Position numbers and translations under genes: made by a program. The notes beneath the pieces were generated by a model. That model was not told where the DNA came from, ran no database searches, and was given only the letters and a program-made list of their open reading frames with translations. This document shows, in pieces, positions 1 through 12,294 of a DNA stretch of 64,000 nucleotides (position 1 is its first letter; every line of letters starts with the position of its first letter). Source of the DNA: Buxus sempervirens (taxonomy: Eukaryota > Streptophyta > Magnoliopsida > Buxales > Buxaceae); assembly GCA_947561395.2 (NCBI GenBank), contig OX387187.1, positions 25,091,829 to 25,155,828 of the forward strand, read 5' to 3'.

Positions 1-749
1 ATGATCTGTTGATCTAACCTCATGCCTTCACTACCCTTGATATCTTCTTCATGCCTTTTTGCTGCCTCAATAAATCCTTTTTCATGATTGAAGAATTGGG
101 AACCCTTGTTTAACAGAGAAAACATGCAACTGCTTCGAAGCTTCTTTTTTTTTTTTAAATCCGAAGACTAATGCTTGTCTACTTCTTCCAGATGTTTTAA
201 TTCATTTCAATGAAAACCCAGAGGGAAAGACGTTGAGCATGCCCCAGTTTTGATTGCTGGAAGAAGTATTTGCCCCTCAGCAGAGATGATCCTCTTTTTT
301 GTTTTTTTTTTCTTTTTTTTCTTTTTTTTTTTCTCTCCCTTTTTTTTATTTTTTTTACCTTTGACAAAAAGAAACCCTAATAAAAGAATGCAAATGCAAA
401 AAATAAGAAAATATGTTTTATACTAGTGGCCTTAGAATCCTCTAATGCTTGCAAAACCAATGTTTTATGAAAAGATATAGATGTTCATCATAGGCCAAAA
501 ATATAGTTTTTGCTCTTTTATTTTCGTGTTTTGTATTTTTGTATTTATTTATTTTTTTTTTTTGAAAATGATCCAATCACTTATTAGCATATAGTCCCAA
601 AAGAATTACAATCAAGTTGAATAATGAGAAGATTATTTCAGAAAATGAAGAAAGACCAAAATAAGCCTTTAGAACCTTTAGAATCATTCCCACGACCATT
701 TGCTGGTCAATTGATGCTCCAGATATGACGATTCTTTCAATCTCACTAT
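1..749 (-). mobile_element. Element B, 3' untranslated spacer (left part)
   Basis: No coding capacity was found. Positions about 380-749 align by eye with 23,010-23,310 of element A, the spacer that follows integrase there: both share the tracts around 'gcttgcaaaacca/gcttgtaaaaacaa', 'ttttatgaaaagtat/ttttatgaaaagata' and 'catcataggcc/catcactggcc'. This places the segment in the 3' part of element B (minus orientation). A T-rich stretch lies at 290-350. The segment is interrupted at 749/750 by solo LTR C1 and resumes at 3,132. B's 3' LTR must lie left of the window, if it survives. Confidence 0.7.
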
Positions 750-3126
750 TGTAGTGCCCCGAACCCAGTTCGCTACTGTAACAACCCGAATTCAGTTTAT
801 CAACCAAATCCGAGATGTTACTGGCCCATATCAAATAAACATCAAGAATATAACAGACTAAAGAACTAAATGATCCATTCATTAATTAACTATCAGAGTG
901 CGGAACATGTATGTGCGGAAGTATAATCTAAAAATCCTCAAGAAACTAATATAGTTAACCATCAAAATCAATATTAAAGTCTGGTAAAATAAAAGGGTCA
1001 CTAATCTCTCGTCTCTCTAATACATCAAACCAAAATGAATAATAATCTGATCAAAATAACTAAATCTATATCAATCCACAACCTCAAACAATATCCGGAT
1101 AAAAGTACTCCTCCGGCGAATAATCAGCTAGCTCTCCCTAGAAATCACTATTATGATCCCCCTCTCGCGTATCAACTGAAAAATGAAATAAAGGCAGGTG
1201 AGATACGAATACCCCAGTAGGTAATACATGCATGTTTAAACAGTTCATATAAGTAAAATAACAGTTCATGCATGATTAAGCAATCTCGACTGAGCAGGCT
1301 CGTATAACCATTCGTATCGATCAAAAATACAAAATAGTATAATAAACAGTTCTAAATATGAATTTCAACATGTTCTATTATAGGAATCCAATATCAGAAA
1401 TCAATAGCATAATCCATAAGTTACTAGAATGCACTAAATAATCACATCCAACCAATATACCAATTACATGCCTCCAGCATGTATGCAACAGTAACAACAT
1501 GTGTTTATGATTTTAGTGTCATTGTAGGACTCACAAAGATAGATAAATCTTTTTAGATGACTCTCGACCAATCGCTATACCACCGTGCGGCTTAGGAACA
1601 ATGCCACTAATGATACTCAAGTCCCATGCAGCGCAGCTTAGACAATAGCCGTAATCACTGACTTATTGCACACGTACCCATCAGAGTTGGCATGTACCAC
1701 CAGCATGCAGCACCAGAATCAATACATAGAGATGGTCGCTTATCCACATGTATAGGGAATCACCAGCGGCTCACCGGGCTGTCCCTCCAGACATAGGACC
1801 TTCCCAAACAAACCAACTTGCAAAGGAAGCGCGCTAGCACAAGGGAGAAACTCAACCCAAATGAAATATCCCTTAGCTATCTAGCCACAACTATGGATCC
1901 ATAATCAGCTATGCCCACTAGACTCCAAATATCCCTAAAGTCTAATAATTCTATAAGGGTTGGTGCCTAGCGGCATATAAAGAGTAAATCTGACATTTCC
2001 TTCAATATTCGGGTTAACTGAGTTGAACTTATGATCTGAATTCTCTTTATATATTTATCTGGTTTATAGTGTAATTTAGAGATGTTCTGGTAATCAAATA
2101 ATAGGTCAAATCTTCCAAATACTAGATTTCACAGTTTCATACAAAGTTTGGCAACTAGTGTCCTAAATATCTCCCTAATTTATTTTTCTGTAAAACAGGG
2201 AATTTGATAAATTATTTTGGTCTTAAAACATCTTAATTAATGATTAAAATTGACTAAAAATAGTTTGGAATTGAATCAGGGTTTGAAAATACGAAATTCT
2301 AAAATTTCTGCATAGAGCACCTAGGATCGCCCCGGGGTCTAAGGTAAGCGATAGTTCATTTTAGGTCGCCGATGATAAGTCATCTAGCGGTCTCGGGCGG
2401 TCTCAAAATTTTTACTAGCACCTAAGAGCGCTAAGGATCGCCGAGCACAGTAAGGTCGGAGGTCACTCAAAAACGATCAGAAACAGTTTAAAAATGTGAT
2501 TTTTCACGTCCAAGATTATTCTAACATACATATAACATGATTATCTTACTGAATACATGATTATATCATATAAAAACATGCTTTGGAGATTAAACACACG
2601 TAAATCCAAAAATGAACGATCAAACGGTGTCACCTACCTTGTTCGCGTTGTTTTTCCTTCTCCTCTTGAACAATGATGACCACTATCACCCAGCAATGCT
2701 CTGGACGATGAAGAGCACAAGACACGAGTCCTCTCTTCCTCCTCCTCCTTCTTCTTCTCTTCCGGTCGCATAGTCGCTCTCGGTCGTTTCTGTCTTGTGG
2801 TTGTCGAATACGAAGAGTATGAGCAAATACAATTAGGTATTCCCCAAACATATTCTTCTAGGGTATTTAACTTGTATATATACTCTCTGATCCCACACAA
2901 CCCATGCACAAAACTAAACATACATCGCCCAATCAGAATAAATCTAAATTAGCGTATCAATCATACCTCGATATCTCACGATCAAACGGTCGGATCTGCA
3001 CCCAACTCTGGATCTCCACTATTTATATTATCCCCTACATTATTAAAATATTTCCATCAATTAAAATTCCCAAAGATATTATTTATTAATTTATTATATT
3101 ATTTAAGGAAAATTCGGGGTTTTACA
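750..3126 (+). mobile_element. Solo LTR C1 (Ty3/gypsy-like, 2,377 bp)
   Basis: Starts TGTAGTGCCCCGAACCC and ends TTCGGGGTTTTACA, so it has TG...CA ends. It is flanked by a perfect 5-bp duplication ACTAT (745-749 and 3,127-3,131). No internal retrotransposon domain lies between the ends, so it is a solo LTR left by unequal or intra-element recombination. A TATA-like run (tgtatatatac) lies near 2,872. It is inserted in the 3' spacer of element B. A second copy of the same family (C2) lies at 6,291-36,749 in the opposite orientation. The GC-rich block at 2,325-2,465 with repeated 'ggtcgcc' and 'gcggtctcggg' is the only unusual internal composition. Lineage within Ty3/gypsy is not assignable from the LTR alone. 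Confidence 0.9.
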
Positions 3127-3131
3127 ACTAT

Positions 3132-4832
3132 TTTGCCGCAGTCTGGAAAGACATCTTCCTTCATCCAATTGAAAAGCAATTGTTTCTCCATCATATCCAT
3201 GATATGAGAATTTATGACTTCAACTTCAGCAACAATTTCCTAATGGCAATTTTGATGGCCATCGACTTGTTCACAGTTGCTTCATATCATAGTTCTGATT
3301 ATGTTGCTTCAGTCTTGAAAAGAGAATTTTCCTCAATCACTTGAAAAGTGACTATATCTCAAAATAACCACCAACATGAGGACTTCACCTGGATCTATGC
3401 CAATTCTAGACTATCTTCTCTGACGATTTCCCTCTTGTAGATAGCTGATTATTTGCCATGTAGCGCCCTTCCCGGTTTTCACTACATTTTCTCCATTTTT
3501 CCTTTCTTTCTCCTTTTTTTTATCCTTCATCACCAGCAACTATGTAGTTAAAACTGCCTTAATTCAAAATTTCTTAATCAAAAAGGACTTATGAATGGGA
3601 CGAAACGAAGGCTTGGTGTTTGTTTAGAAAGAAAAGGAATAAAAGGCTCAAATACCATATGATCAAATGGGTTAACTGAAATTGTAATTTTTAAGGCATT
3701 TTTTTCCCTTGGAATGAATACAAACTTGCCCCCAGTAATGAAGTTCTTCCCTTACTTTCATTTCTTCATTTGAAACTTATTCTCTAGTATTGAACTTCTT
3801 TTTCCATTCTTCTCTTCACAATTTTGAAGACATTCTCCAAATATCCCATAACATTTGATGATCTCTTTTTTTCTTTCTTCCTTTTTCTTTTTCCTTCTTT
3901 TTTTTCATTTCTTTGCCCCCTTTTCTGAAAACATCTTCGAAATCCCTTTTGAACTTCAACAATTGTCCCTTCATTCCTTTTTTTTTTTTAATGCCTTAAT
4001 AAATTTGCCCCAGTGTGGGGTTACAATTCTCAGTTTAGGTTACTTGGAAAAATGTACCAAGCTCAAAAGGTCTAACTAGGGATTTCAAAATTTTTGGGGA
4101 TATAAGAAAAAAAGGCCTCTTATCATTTTAAGAAAAAATTGAATTTTCAGACTTGATAAAGTTGTACTATATGACTGGTTTAGGAATTTTTTCTTCTTTT
4201 TTTTAATCAACTTCTATCAAGATAAAAGCCTCTTCAAATAGAACCTCTGTTATGAACAAGTTCTTCACCTTTTGATCAATCTTATGAATTTGGATTCTTT
4301 CCATCAAATGATGCCCAATTCTATTTCCAAAGAAAATGTCAAATCTTCTCCCATTTTTTCGAGTGCAAAGCTCCAAAATTTCTTCAAACAATATTATCAA
4401 CTTCCCTTTGAACAAATCAGCAAGTGATGCGATCCTTTCTGTATTCTAATGAAGGAACTTCAAATCTTCTTCTATCTTTTTTGTTGAAGACTGTGGGTCA
4501 TCTTTAGTTCCAAAGGTCATAAAATTGGTCATTTCATAATTTTGCAGAATATTCTTCTCATGACACTTAAAAGGATTTGAATTTTCATATAAAATGTCTT
4601 TTTCTTCGATTTTGGTCTCAAAATTGAGCCCAATGTCAAAGTCATATTCAACTTAATGAAATTCAATGGGAGATATAACTCATAAGTAAAAAGGACCTTG
4701 TAGAAAACTTCTTTCTTTTTTCTAGAAAAATGTTAAAGGGAAAAATCTTTTTTTTTTCTTTTGAAGACCCTTTATTGAAACCACTTCCTGAGAACAAGGC
4801 TCCTTAAGATCCTCAGGAAATATGCATTCTTT
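3132..4832 (-). mobile_element. Element B spacer after gag; pol missing
   Basis: Positions 3,440-4,100 align with element A 23,400-23,850, downstream of integrase (shared blocks: 'cggttttcac' followed by a T-rich run, 'gggacgaaa', 'gggattt(c)aaaattttt'). Positions 4,620-4,830 align with A 27,280-27,475, the stretch between protease and reverse transcriptase. The roughly 3.4 kb that encodes reverse transcriptase, RNase H and integrase in A is therefore absent from B, and the two edges are only about 500 bp apart (4,100-4,620). No open frame in this stretch resembles pol. I infer an internal deletion rather than poor preservation, because flanking homology stops abruptly on both sides. Confidence 0.7.
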
Positions 4833-5543
4833 TTATGGGGTTTTCTTTTCAAAGAACGTGTGAGTTCGAAAATTGCCTCTGTTCTTGAAGGCAGAAGCTG
4901 ACTTTTCTTCCTTTTTTAGAAAATATCTTTCTCCTACTGAGTGAGGCATACCTCTATGATTTGGGATGATCTCCTTCTCTGGGGCATTATGCTCAGTCTC
5001 TGAAAGAAGTGACATTCCTTGATATGGAATCTGGATTGCAACCCAGTCAATCAATGGAAGCTTAAACCTAGCCTCAATCATTTCATTTGAATCTTCTTTT
5101 TTCTTTTCTTGGAATTTTCCTTTTTCAATTACCTCTGCTTCATTTTCTTCTTGTATGAAGAATGATTCCATACCCTTCAGACAATCATTATCGTCCATAC
5201 TGAATTCCTGTTCAACATCCAATGCTACGCCATTTGTTTGCTCAAACTGCTCAAAGGGAATTGTTTGCACCTCCTCTGCCCTTTCTTCTGTCATTTCATT
5301 TTCTTTCAACTTCATCTTAAAATCTGCCCCTGTGTGAGTCTCTTTCTCCACATGGCCCCATTCATCTTCTTTTTCAAAATAAACCCGGACTATGGTACCA
5401 ACTGGAGCAATAACTTGAGAAGGGTCAAATCTTTTTTTTCCTAAAAAAATTGACCCTATTTCATTTGAGCTACCAGCCCCATTGTTATTAGTAGATGGGA
5501 TGGGTATGACTAAATTGAATGATAAGGAACTATTATCTAACAA
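4833..5543 (-). pseudogene. Element B gag C-terminal part, protease deleted
   Basis: The 236-codon frame aligns with element A's gag-protease protein in two blocks: the region after the zinc knuckle (FDPSQVIAPVGT here, FDPSQLIAPVGT in A) and the last ~100 residues (LPLIDWVAIQIP here, LPFIDWAAVKVP in A). Everything between, including the aspartic protease and G-patch segments of A, is missing, yet the frame is continuous across the junction. The frame ends in TAA where A's gag-protease frame ends in TAG. A degenerate knuckle with the spacing C-x2-H-x4-GH-x4-C (CDYHMSTLGHTTDRC) lies just upstream at about 5,585-5,630, out of continuous frame. This is a gag remnant without enzymatic function. 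Confidence 0.75.
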
Positions 5544-5775
5544 ATCCTAGATTGCATGCTTTAGGCCAAGCAACGATCTGTAGTATGCCCTAGAGTGCTC
5601 ATATGATAATCACAGATTGCAGATGAATCATAATTCTTTCCCTTGCCTGTATGAGGATTTGGCAACCTCAAAGTCACATAACCCTTCTAAAGTAAGTTAG
5701 GCAAAAGTCAGATGGTCTCATAGGCAGTTTTGAAAACTCCCTTCTCTTCCTTACTTCTATTTCCTCATTTACAGG

Positions 5776-6290
5776 CTATACTGAAGGTACATTTATTTGA
5801 ATGGGAAGTAAGGGAGCTGGATGAATGGGTTTGGAAAGAATGGGGGACTTGACATTGATTTGGAAGGGTTGTCTAGGTGGCTGCACCATATTTACTTCTG
5901 CTTCTCTCCTTTCCTCACTCTTCTTTCTCCCATTACCATTCTCCTTTTTATGTGTAAAAAAAGTGGTGGAAGCTTGCTGGTTCATCACTGTAGAGTAATC
6001 AGCTATTTTCCCAGACTTGATCCCATCTTCAATACTATCTGCCACTTGCACTAGGGCAGCAAAGTTGGTGGTGGTCTGACCCACAAGGTGATTGTAGAAG
6101 GGCTGCCCCAATGTCATGATGAAAGTTGAAATCATTTCTAGTTCTCCCACTGGTGGCCTGACTTTTGCAGCTAACTCCCTCCACCTTTTAGCATATTGCC
6201 TTATGGTCTCTTCATTTCTCTTGCTCATCCTCATCATGTCGTACCGGTCTGACACGATCTCCGAGTTAAACTTGTATTGAGACAAGAAGG
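5776..6290 (-). pseudogene. Element B gag core, split by LTR C2
   Basis: About 170 codons match the Retrotrans_gag core of element A: QYKFNSEIVSDRYDMMRM, then QYAKRWRELAAKVRPP, then GQPFYNHLVGQTTTNFAAL. The frame stops at 5,776 after a region that in A continues into the zinc knuckle. At 6,290 homology breaks inside a codon. The missing upstream part is found at 36,755-37,388, 30 kb away, because solo LTR C2 (with D and A nested in it) was inserted here. The 5-bp target duplication is GAAGG (6,286-6,290) and AAAGG (36,750-36,754). The protein would be a capsid/nucleocapsid precursor; this copy is broken. Confidence 0.88.
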
Positions 6291-7913
6291 CATAAAACCT
6301 CGAATTTTCCTTAAATAATATAATAAATTAATAAATAATATCTTTGGGAATTTTAATTGATGGAACTATTTTATTAATGTAGGGGATAATATAAATAGTG
6401 GAGATCCAGAGTTGGACGCAGATCCGACCGTCCAATCATGAGTTATCAAGGTATGATTCATATTTTAAGTTGTTGTATTCTGATTGGCCAGTGTGCATAG
6501 GAAAACTTGTAAGTGAGCTACATGAGATCAGAGAGTATATATACTTGTTTATTACCCTAACCTTATACATTTTGGAATACTCGTTCGTATTCAACAGCCG
6601 CAAGAGACAAAACTGAGAGAGCGACTGTGCGACTGAGGAAGAAGAAGAAGAAGGAGGAGGAAGAGAGGACTCGTGTCTTGTGCTCTTCATCGTCCAGAGC
6701 ATTACTAGGTGATAGTGGTCGTTGTTGCTTAGAGAAAAGAAGGAGAAATAGCGTGAACAGAGGTAGGGGACACAGTTTTACGTTCGTTTTGTATTTACGT
6801 GTGATTAATCTTCAAACCATGTTTTTATGATCTAGATATATGTATAAAGCATGATATAATCGTTATAAGTATTGTCTGATTGCTTAGAATATGAAAAATC
6901 ACGTTTTTAAACTGTTTCTGTTCGTTTTCGAGGGACCGCCGACCTTATTGTGCTCAGCGATCCTCAGCGCTCTTAGGCGCTAGTATAATTTTTGAGACCA
7001 CCCGAGACCACGAGACAACTTATCGTCGGCAATCTAAAATGAACTACCGCTTACCTTAGACCGCCGGGGCGATCCTAGGCGCTTTGTGCAGAAAATGCAG
7101 AATTTCGTAATTTCAAACCCTGATTCAATTCCAAACTATTTTTAGTCAATTTTAATCATTAATTAAGATGTTTTAAGACCAAAATAATTTATCAAATTCC
7201 CTGTTTTACAGAAAAATAAATTAGGGAGATATTTAGGATACTAGTTGCCAAACTTTGTATGAAACTGTGAAATCTAGTATTTGGAAGATTTGACCTATTA
7301 TTTGATAACTAGAACATCTCTAAATTACACTATAAACCAGATAAATACATAAAGAGAATTCAGATCATAAGTTCAACTCAGTTAACCCGAATATTGAAGG
7401 AAATGTCAGATTTACTCTTTATATGCCGCTAGGCACCAACCCTTATAGAATTATTAGACTTTAAGGATATTTGGAGTCTAGTGGGCATAGCTGGTTATGG
7501 ATCCATAATTGTGGCTAGATAGCTAAGGGATATGTCATTTGGGTTGAGTTTCTCCCTTGTGCGAGCGCGCTTCCTTTGCAAGTTGGTTTGTTTGGGAAGG
7601 TCTTATGTCTGGAGGGACACCCCGGTGAGCTGCTGGTGATTCCATGTACATGTGGATAAGTGACCATCTCCATGTATTGATTCTAGTGCTGCATGCTGGT
7701 GGTACATGCCAACTCTGATGAGTACGTGTCCAATAAGTCAGTGACTACGGCTCTTGTCTAAGCTGCACTGCATGGGACTTGAGTATAATTAGTAGCATTG
7801 CTCCTAAGACGCACGGTGGTATAGCGATTGGTCGAGAGTCATCTCAAAGGTTTATCTATCTTTGTAAGTCCTACAATGACACTAAAATCACAAAACACAT
7901 GTTGTTACTATTG
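6291..7913 (-). mobile_element. Solo LTR C2, first segment
   Basis: Reverse-oriented copy of LTR C: it begins with a mutated terminus (CATAAAACC in place of the expected TGTAAAACC) and then reads the reverse complement of C1's 3' end. Three segments belong together: 6,291-7,913, 13,372-14,037 and 36,641-36,749, about 2,398 bp in total against 2,377 bp for C1. The first gap is filled by element D, the second by element A. The host target is the gag gene of element B, with duplication GAAGG/AAAGG. The TATA-like run mirrored from C1 is at about 6,533-6,545 on the minus strand. Confidence 0.87.
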
Positions 7914-10173
7914 TGTGCGTGCCTGACTTCGGGTGTTGCACTGGGTAAAAATGGAAAATTGGAGTCGCCACCACCTGATGGGGTGCAGGCGGACACCTGG
8001 GTGCCTAATTTTGTCTATTTGGCCTGTGGCTTGAGATTCTAAGCAAGTTCTCGGTTACAGTTCGGGGAAGTCCGTAGACACCCCGGTCCGCCCCGTCGAG
8101 TGACGGGTCCCATAGGTTTCCCTGGTTTGAGTCAACTTTGGTCTCTCACTCACCCAATTCCTATTCCAGCATGCAATTTGATTAAGTATGGTGGGACCGC
8201 CAAAGTGGTGTGGGTCCCTTTACTTGATTTTATCTTCTTAGCTTTAAAGTGAAGTGAGTCTGATTGGGTGGGCCCCGTTAGAGGGCCCACGGATCCCTTG
8301 GTGGACCAAGCGTGGCCCACATGTTCCCTTGGCGGGCCTCGGTCTAAACCTGCGAGGCCTTTTGGATTTTGGTTTGGTGAATTGATTTTATTTTGAAGTT
8401 CAAGTGTGATTATTTAGTGGTTTCCATGCAAAGTGAGTCGGGACTGCTTTGTGGGCCCTCAAGCGGGCCACACATGGTAGCCAAGTGATTTATTGGATTT
8501 ATCTTGTTTAAGTTTCCAAAATGGGCTAGGCCTTGGGCTTGGGGCCCTTTACCTGGGCTTGGGCTTGAAAGCCCAAGACTTCCAGGGTTAGGGTTTTGAA
8601 ACCCTAACCTTACTCGGTTTTGTGGGCTTAGTGGGCCCGACAGGCCCTACCCGTGGTCTCGGCCAAACCATGTCTAAATTAAGCATGTTTCCAGAATTGG
8701 GCATTGGCGGGCCTCAAAGGGTCTGGCCCGCTCAATTCTTTTAATTATCTTATTTAAGCACAGTTTAATGGTTCGGGCCGGGTGGGCCCCGTTGGAAGGC
8801 CCACTGGAAATCAAGTTAGACCGGTGGTCTGAGTCCCATGTGGGGTTTCCGGGTGACCCGGAAACCCTATTGGTTCATTTGGTTTAGTTCGAAAGTGTCA
8901 CCTACATGCAATAGAAATCATAGAATGTACAAGAAATCACAAATACACAAAATATACAAAAATCACATAATCTGGGTCCAAGGGGAGGGACCTAGGGCCC
9001 GAGGTCCCTCCCTGCGCAAAGGAACGAGTTGGACGCACGGAGAACAACAGGGTTGCGGGGAGCGGGGGGCGAAGCCCCCCGCGGTATGGTACAAGGGTAT
9101 TTTAGGATTTTTCAAAAAACAAGGAAATCGGCCTAAAAAGGGGGTGCGCTGGGCGCGAGGTCAACGCGAGCCCGGCGGACCGAAAACGGTAGAAAAAGCG
9201 CCTACGCGCGCGCTCGGCGCAAGCTTAGTGCGAGCTCGGCGGATGCAAAAGTGCTCCGCGCGAGCTCAGCACATACCCCCGACGAAACTCGATCTTCTGT
9301 TTCTTCTGAAACTCACTATTTGGCTTGATTTTCAAGCTCTGTAACCACTTTTTGGCAATCCTTAGACCCCCAGAAGACCTTCGAACACCACTTGAAATTA
9401 ATTTAAGCTACCCTATATCACAACTCAAGATCTCCTCGCACACACCCCAAATCTGAAAACCAAACAAATAGAACATGACTAACGAAGAAGGGAACAGGGG
9501 GTTTTATATCGGGGTACATTGGATGAGATTACCATGGGGGAACATGCTTCGCCCTCGAATCAGACAAGCAATGGCAATAAACAAAATGCTAGAGCAGAAT
9601 GGGAAGCCTGATTTATATATATATTAAACAAAAGAACAAGGAGAGCTCACCTTGGTTTCAGACCTTTGTAGAGTATGTGGGAGGATTCCTTGGAGTGCAC
9701 GAGCAGCTGCCGGAGCCTCCTTCTTCTCGCACCAACAACAAGTCTCCTTTCGGTTTGTCGAGGAAGAAGAGGAAGGGAGAGGCCAAGGGTGGAAAGGCTT
9801 CGAGTGATGTGGGGTGGTTGGGGAAGCACGGAGTGGCAAAGGAAGCTGGGTTCCGTACCTGGAACCAAGCAAGGAAGGGAATGACGGGGTTTGTCACCGG
9901 CAACCAAGGAATCGACGAGGGAAGAGCGGAACCAGGAAAAGAAGCCTCCGGAGAAAAAAGAGCCGAACCAGCACACCCGAATCGCCAAACCCCTTCGCAA
10001 GAAGGGGGCTGCGGTATTTATAGATGAGCAAATGGGGAATCCGCTGAGCTCGTGTGAACTGGCACCGAGCGCTTTTCGCTCAGAGCGAGCGACACAATCA
10101 TTGAAAACCAATAAAGCGGCCACGGATTTGTCCGAAAAATCTGAATTTTAAGATTTAGTCCCTGGTGTACGCA
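7914..10173 (-). mobile_element. Element D, left LTR-like unit
   Basis: Begins TGTGCGTGCCTGACTTCGGG. The outer end of element D is defined by the duplication TATTG (7,909-7,913), matched by TGTTG at 13,367-13,371; the uninterrupted C sequence reads TGTTG, so one base has changed. The first ~230 bp (…ggtgcaggcggacac…aagttctcggttac…gccccgtcgag) are repeated with divergence from 10,210, which shows that D contains two related units in the same orientation. A TATA-like motif on the minus strand lies at about 10,015-10,022 (tatttata on +). The inner edge at 10,173 is set by similarity of 'TGCGTACACC' (minus) to the LTR start TGTAAGCACC and is approximate. Open frames here (8,838-9,344; 9,599-10,123) show no recognisable protein. 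Confidence 0.6.
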
Positions 10174-10903
10174 CCTAAAATCGGTCGCACGACGAGGCGC
10201 ACGTGACGATGTGCATGCCTCGGGACTATTTTGGAGTTGCCATTGCCTGAGAGGTGCAGGCAGACACAAGGGGTGCCCAAACAGGTCTATTTTTACTGAT
10301 CTGCGGCTTTTAGAGATTCAAGGTAAGTTCTCGGTTACGTCCAGGGAAGTCCGAAGACACCCTGGCCCGCCCCGTCGATTTGACAGGTCCCTCGGGTCTC
10401 CCTGGTTTTTGAGTCAGTTTCACCCTTCCTAGGCCAGCATGCCACTTGGTTTGGTCTGGCGGGACCCTCTGGAGGTGTGGATCCCTTTCTATTTTATTTT
10501 ATCTTCTTATTTAGGCGAAGTGGGTCGGAGGCGGGTCCCGTTGGAAGACCCATGGATTGCCAAGGTTGGGCTTGAGCCCAACAGGGGTATTGGGTAACCC
10601 ATTTTGGTTATTTATCTAATTAAATTAAACATGCTAAGGGCTTAGTGGGCTTGGATTTGGCCCATTAACCAAGGGTCAGATGCCTTGGGCCCATTTGTTA
10701 AAAACGGGCCTGGTTTGGGCTGGTCAAAGAGGTGGGCCCTATAGGTGGGCCCATGGGATGCCTTGGTGGGCCCATCTAGGCCCATGGTCCAAAAGTGGAC
10801 TTAAAACAGTCCAAATTACTCATAGGGTCGGGTCAAAACCAATTCGGGTCGGATTTGGATCCAACCGGGTCAAAAAGAATAATTTTTGGTTGTTTATCGA
10901 ATT

Positions 10904-11013
10904 GACCGCATTTACTATGCAATCTGGTCTAAACCGTAAATGCAGTGCGGTTTAGACCAGACCGCATACCAAGTGCGGTCAAGTCCAGACCGCCCTGAGT
11001 ATGCAATTTTTGC
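10904..11013. repeat. Inverted-repeat cluster in element D
   Basis: The strongest member has perfect 12-bp arms TGGTCTAAACCG / CGGTTTAGACCA around an 11-bp loop (10,925-10,959). Next to it are ACCGCA/TGCGGT and GCGGT/ACCGC pairs, and the cluster ends with GACCGCCCTGAGTATGC. The CCTGAGT centre recurs in the palindrome clusters of elements A and E, although the arms differ completely. Confidence 0.7.
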
Positions 11014-12294
11014 CCGAATTTGCTGTTTTGCTCCGATTTCGGCCGGGATCGCTTCGTTTGCTTTTCAGGGAGGTCCGACAACGTCCGTCGGGATTTTTAG
11101 CATCTTCACAGCAACACACAAGCTCCTTTCTTAGTCATATTTTTCTTCTTTTCTTCTTCCTTTTTCCTTTGCTCTTCATGTAGTCATTCTTTGCATGGGA
11201 ATCAAGAGAGGCACCAGAGATTCTTTTACCATCTTGCTATGATCATAACCACGTATTCACCTTTGCTCGCGAAGATAGAAAGTTGGCAAGAGGATGATTT
11301 GTCTCTTTTTATTTTGCAAGGACTAATGACATCTTATCTTAGATGACTTTTGCTCATTATATCCTTGACAAAATTCTCTCCTTTCACCCTTTAATTGGAT
11401 CTTGTTTTCAACATGAGATGCTCAGTATCGTACACATTAGAAGCAAATGGAGGTGAGAAATAAGTAATAAAACAAGTAATAAATCAAGCTTAAAAAGAAA
11501 AGAAAAGAAAAGAAACTTGATATGTATTGAATGAAACAACCTACTGTTTATTGTTACCTTCTTGTTTTTTACAGGTGATGGTTCTCCGATGATTTCAGCA
11601 GCGCTTCCGCACCCTCGTAGAATTCCAAGAATGGATTTGAAAAGGGATTCCCCACTTCTGGGTTGAAAGGAATGAAATGGAAAGGGGGATGGTGCAATCC
11701 AAGGGTATTTTGGGTTTTGGTTTTGAGTGAGGCAGAGTTTGGGCAGGGGTTGGACGTAGAGAAAAAAAAAGGACAGAGCTAAAGGGAGGCCAGCCTCTCT
11801 TGATTGGAAATCAAGGAGGGAGAGAGAAGGGAGGGGGTGAGTGAAGAAGAGAGCAAAAGGGAGAGAGGAGAAGGGGTTTGATGCCTCGAATGGAATGGGG
11901 GGTGGCCCCCCTTTTATAGTTGAAAAATTGTCCTAAAATTGAATTTTAATCACCTTTCTTGACTGAATTTTAATTTCATAACCAAGGTAACTAAAATTTA
12001 ATTTTCATCCTTATCCATCCAACACATCATTCTTATCCATATTATGGACATGTGGTTGTTATTTTTTGTTTATTTTTTATTTATTTTAATCTTAAGATTC
12101 TTTTAAGTTTTATCATTATTTTATTCTTAAGATTTGTTTGTTAGAAGACACTTGTGTTTTCTATTTTCATTTTATTTTTGATTTAGTTTAATTGTTAGAT
12201 ATTTACAAAATATTATTATTTTATTCTTAGATTTTTATTTTTTTTCCTTGCTTCAATCTTGCCATGTGTGCAGATTTTCCGAAACTTTGACTGC

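Noticed and set aside
577-882. 101-codon minus-strand frame
   Set aside because: It spans the junction of element B and solo LTR C1, so it cannot be an old gene.
3855-4079. 74-codon plus-strand frame rich in Phe
   Set aside because: Composition-driven in a T-rich spacer of element B; no counterpart in element A.
8838-10151. Long GC-rich frames in element D
   Set aside because: Overlapping frames on both strands with no domain, inside an LTR-like unit; they follow from high GC content.
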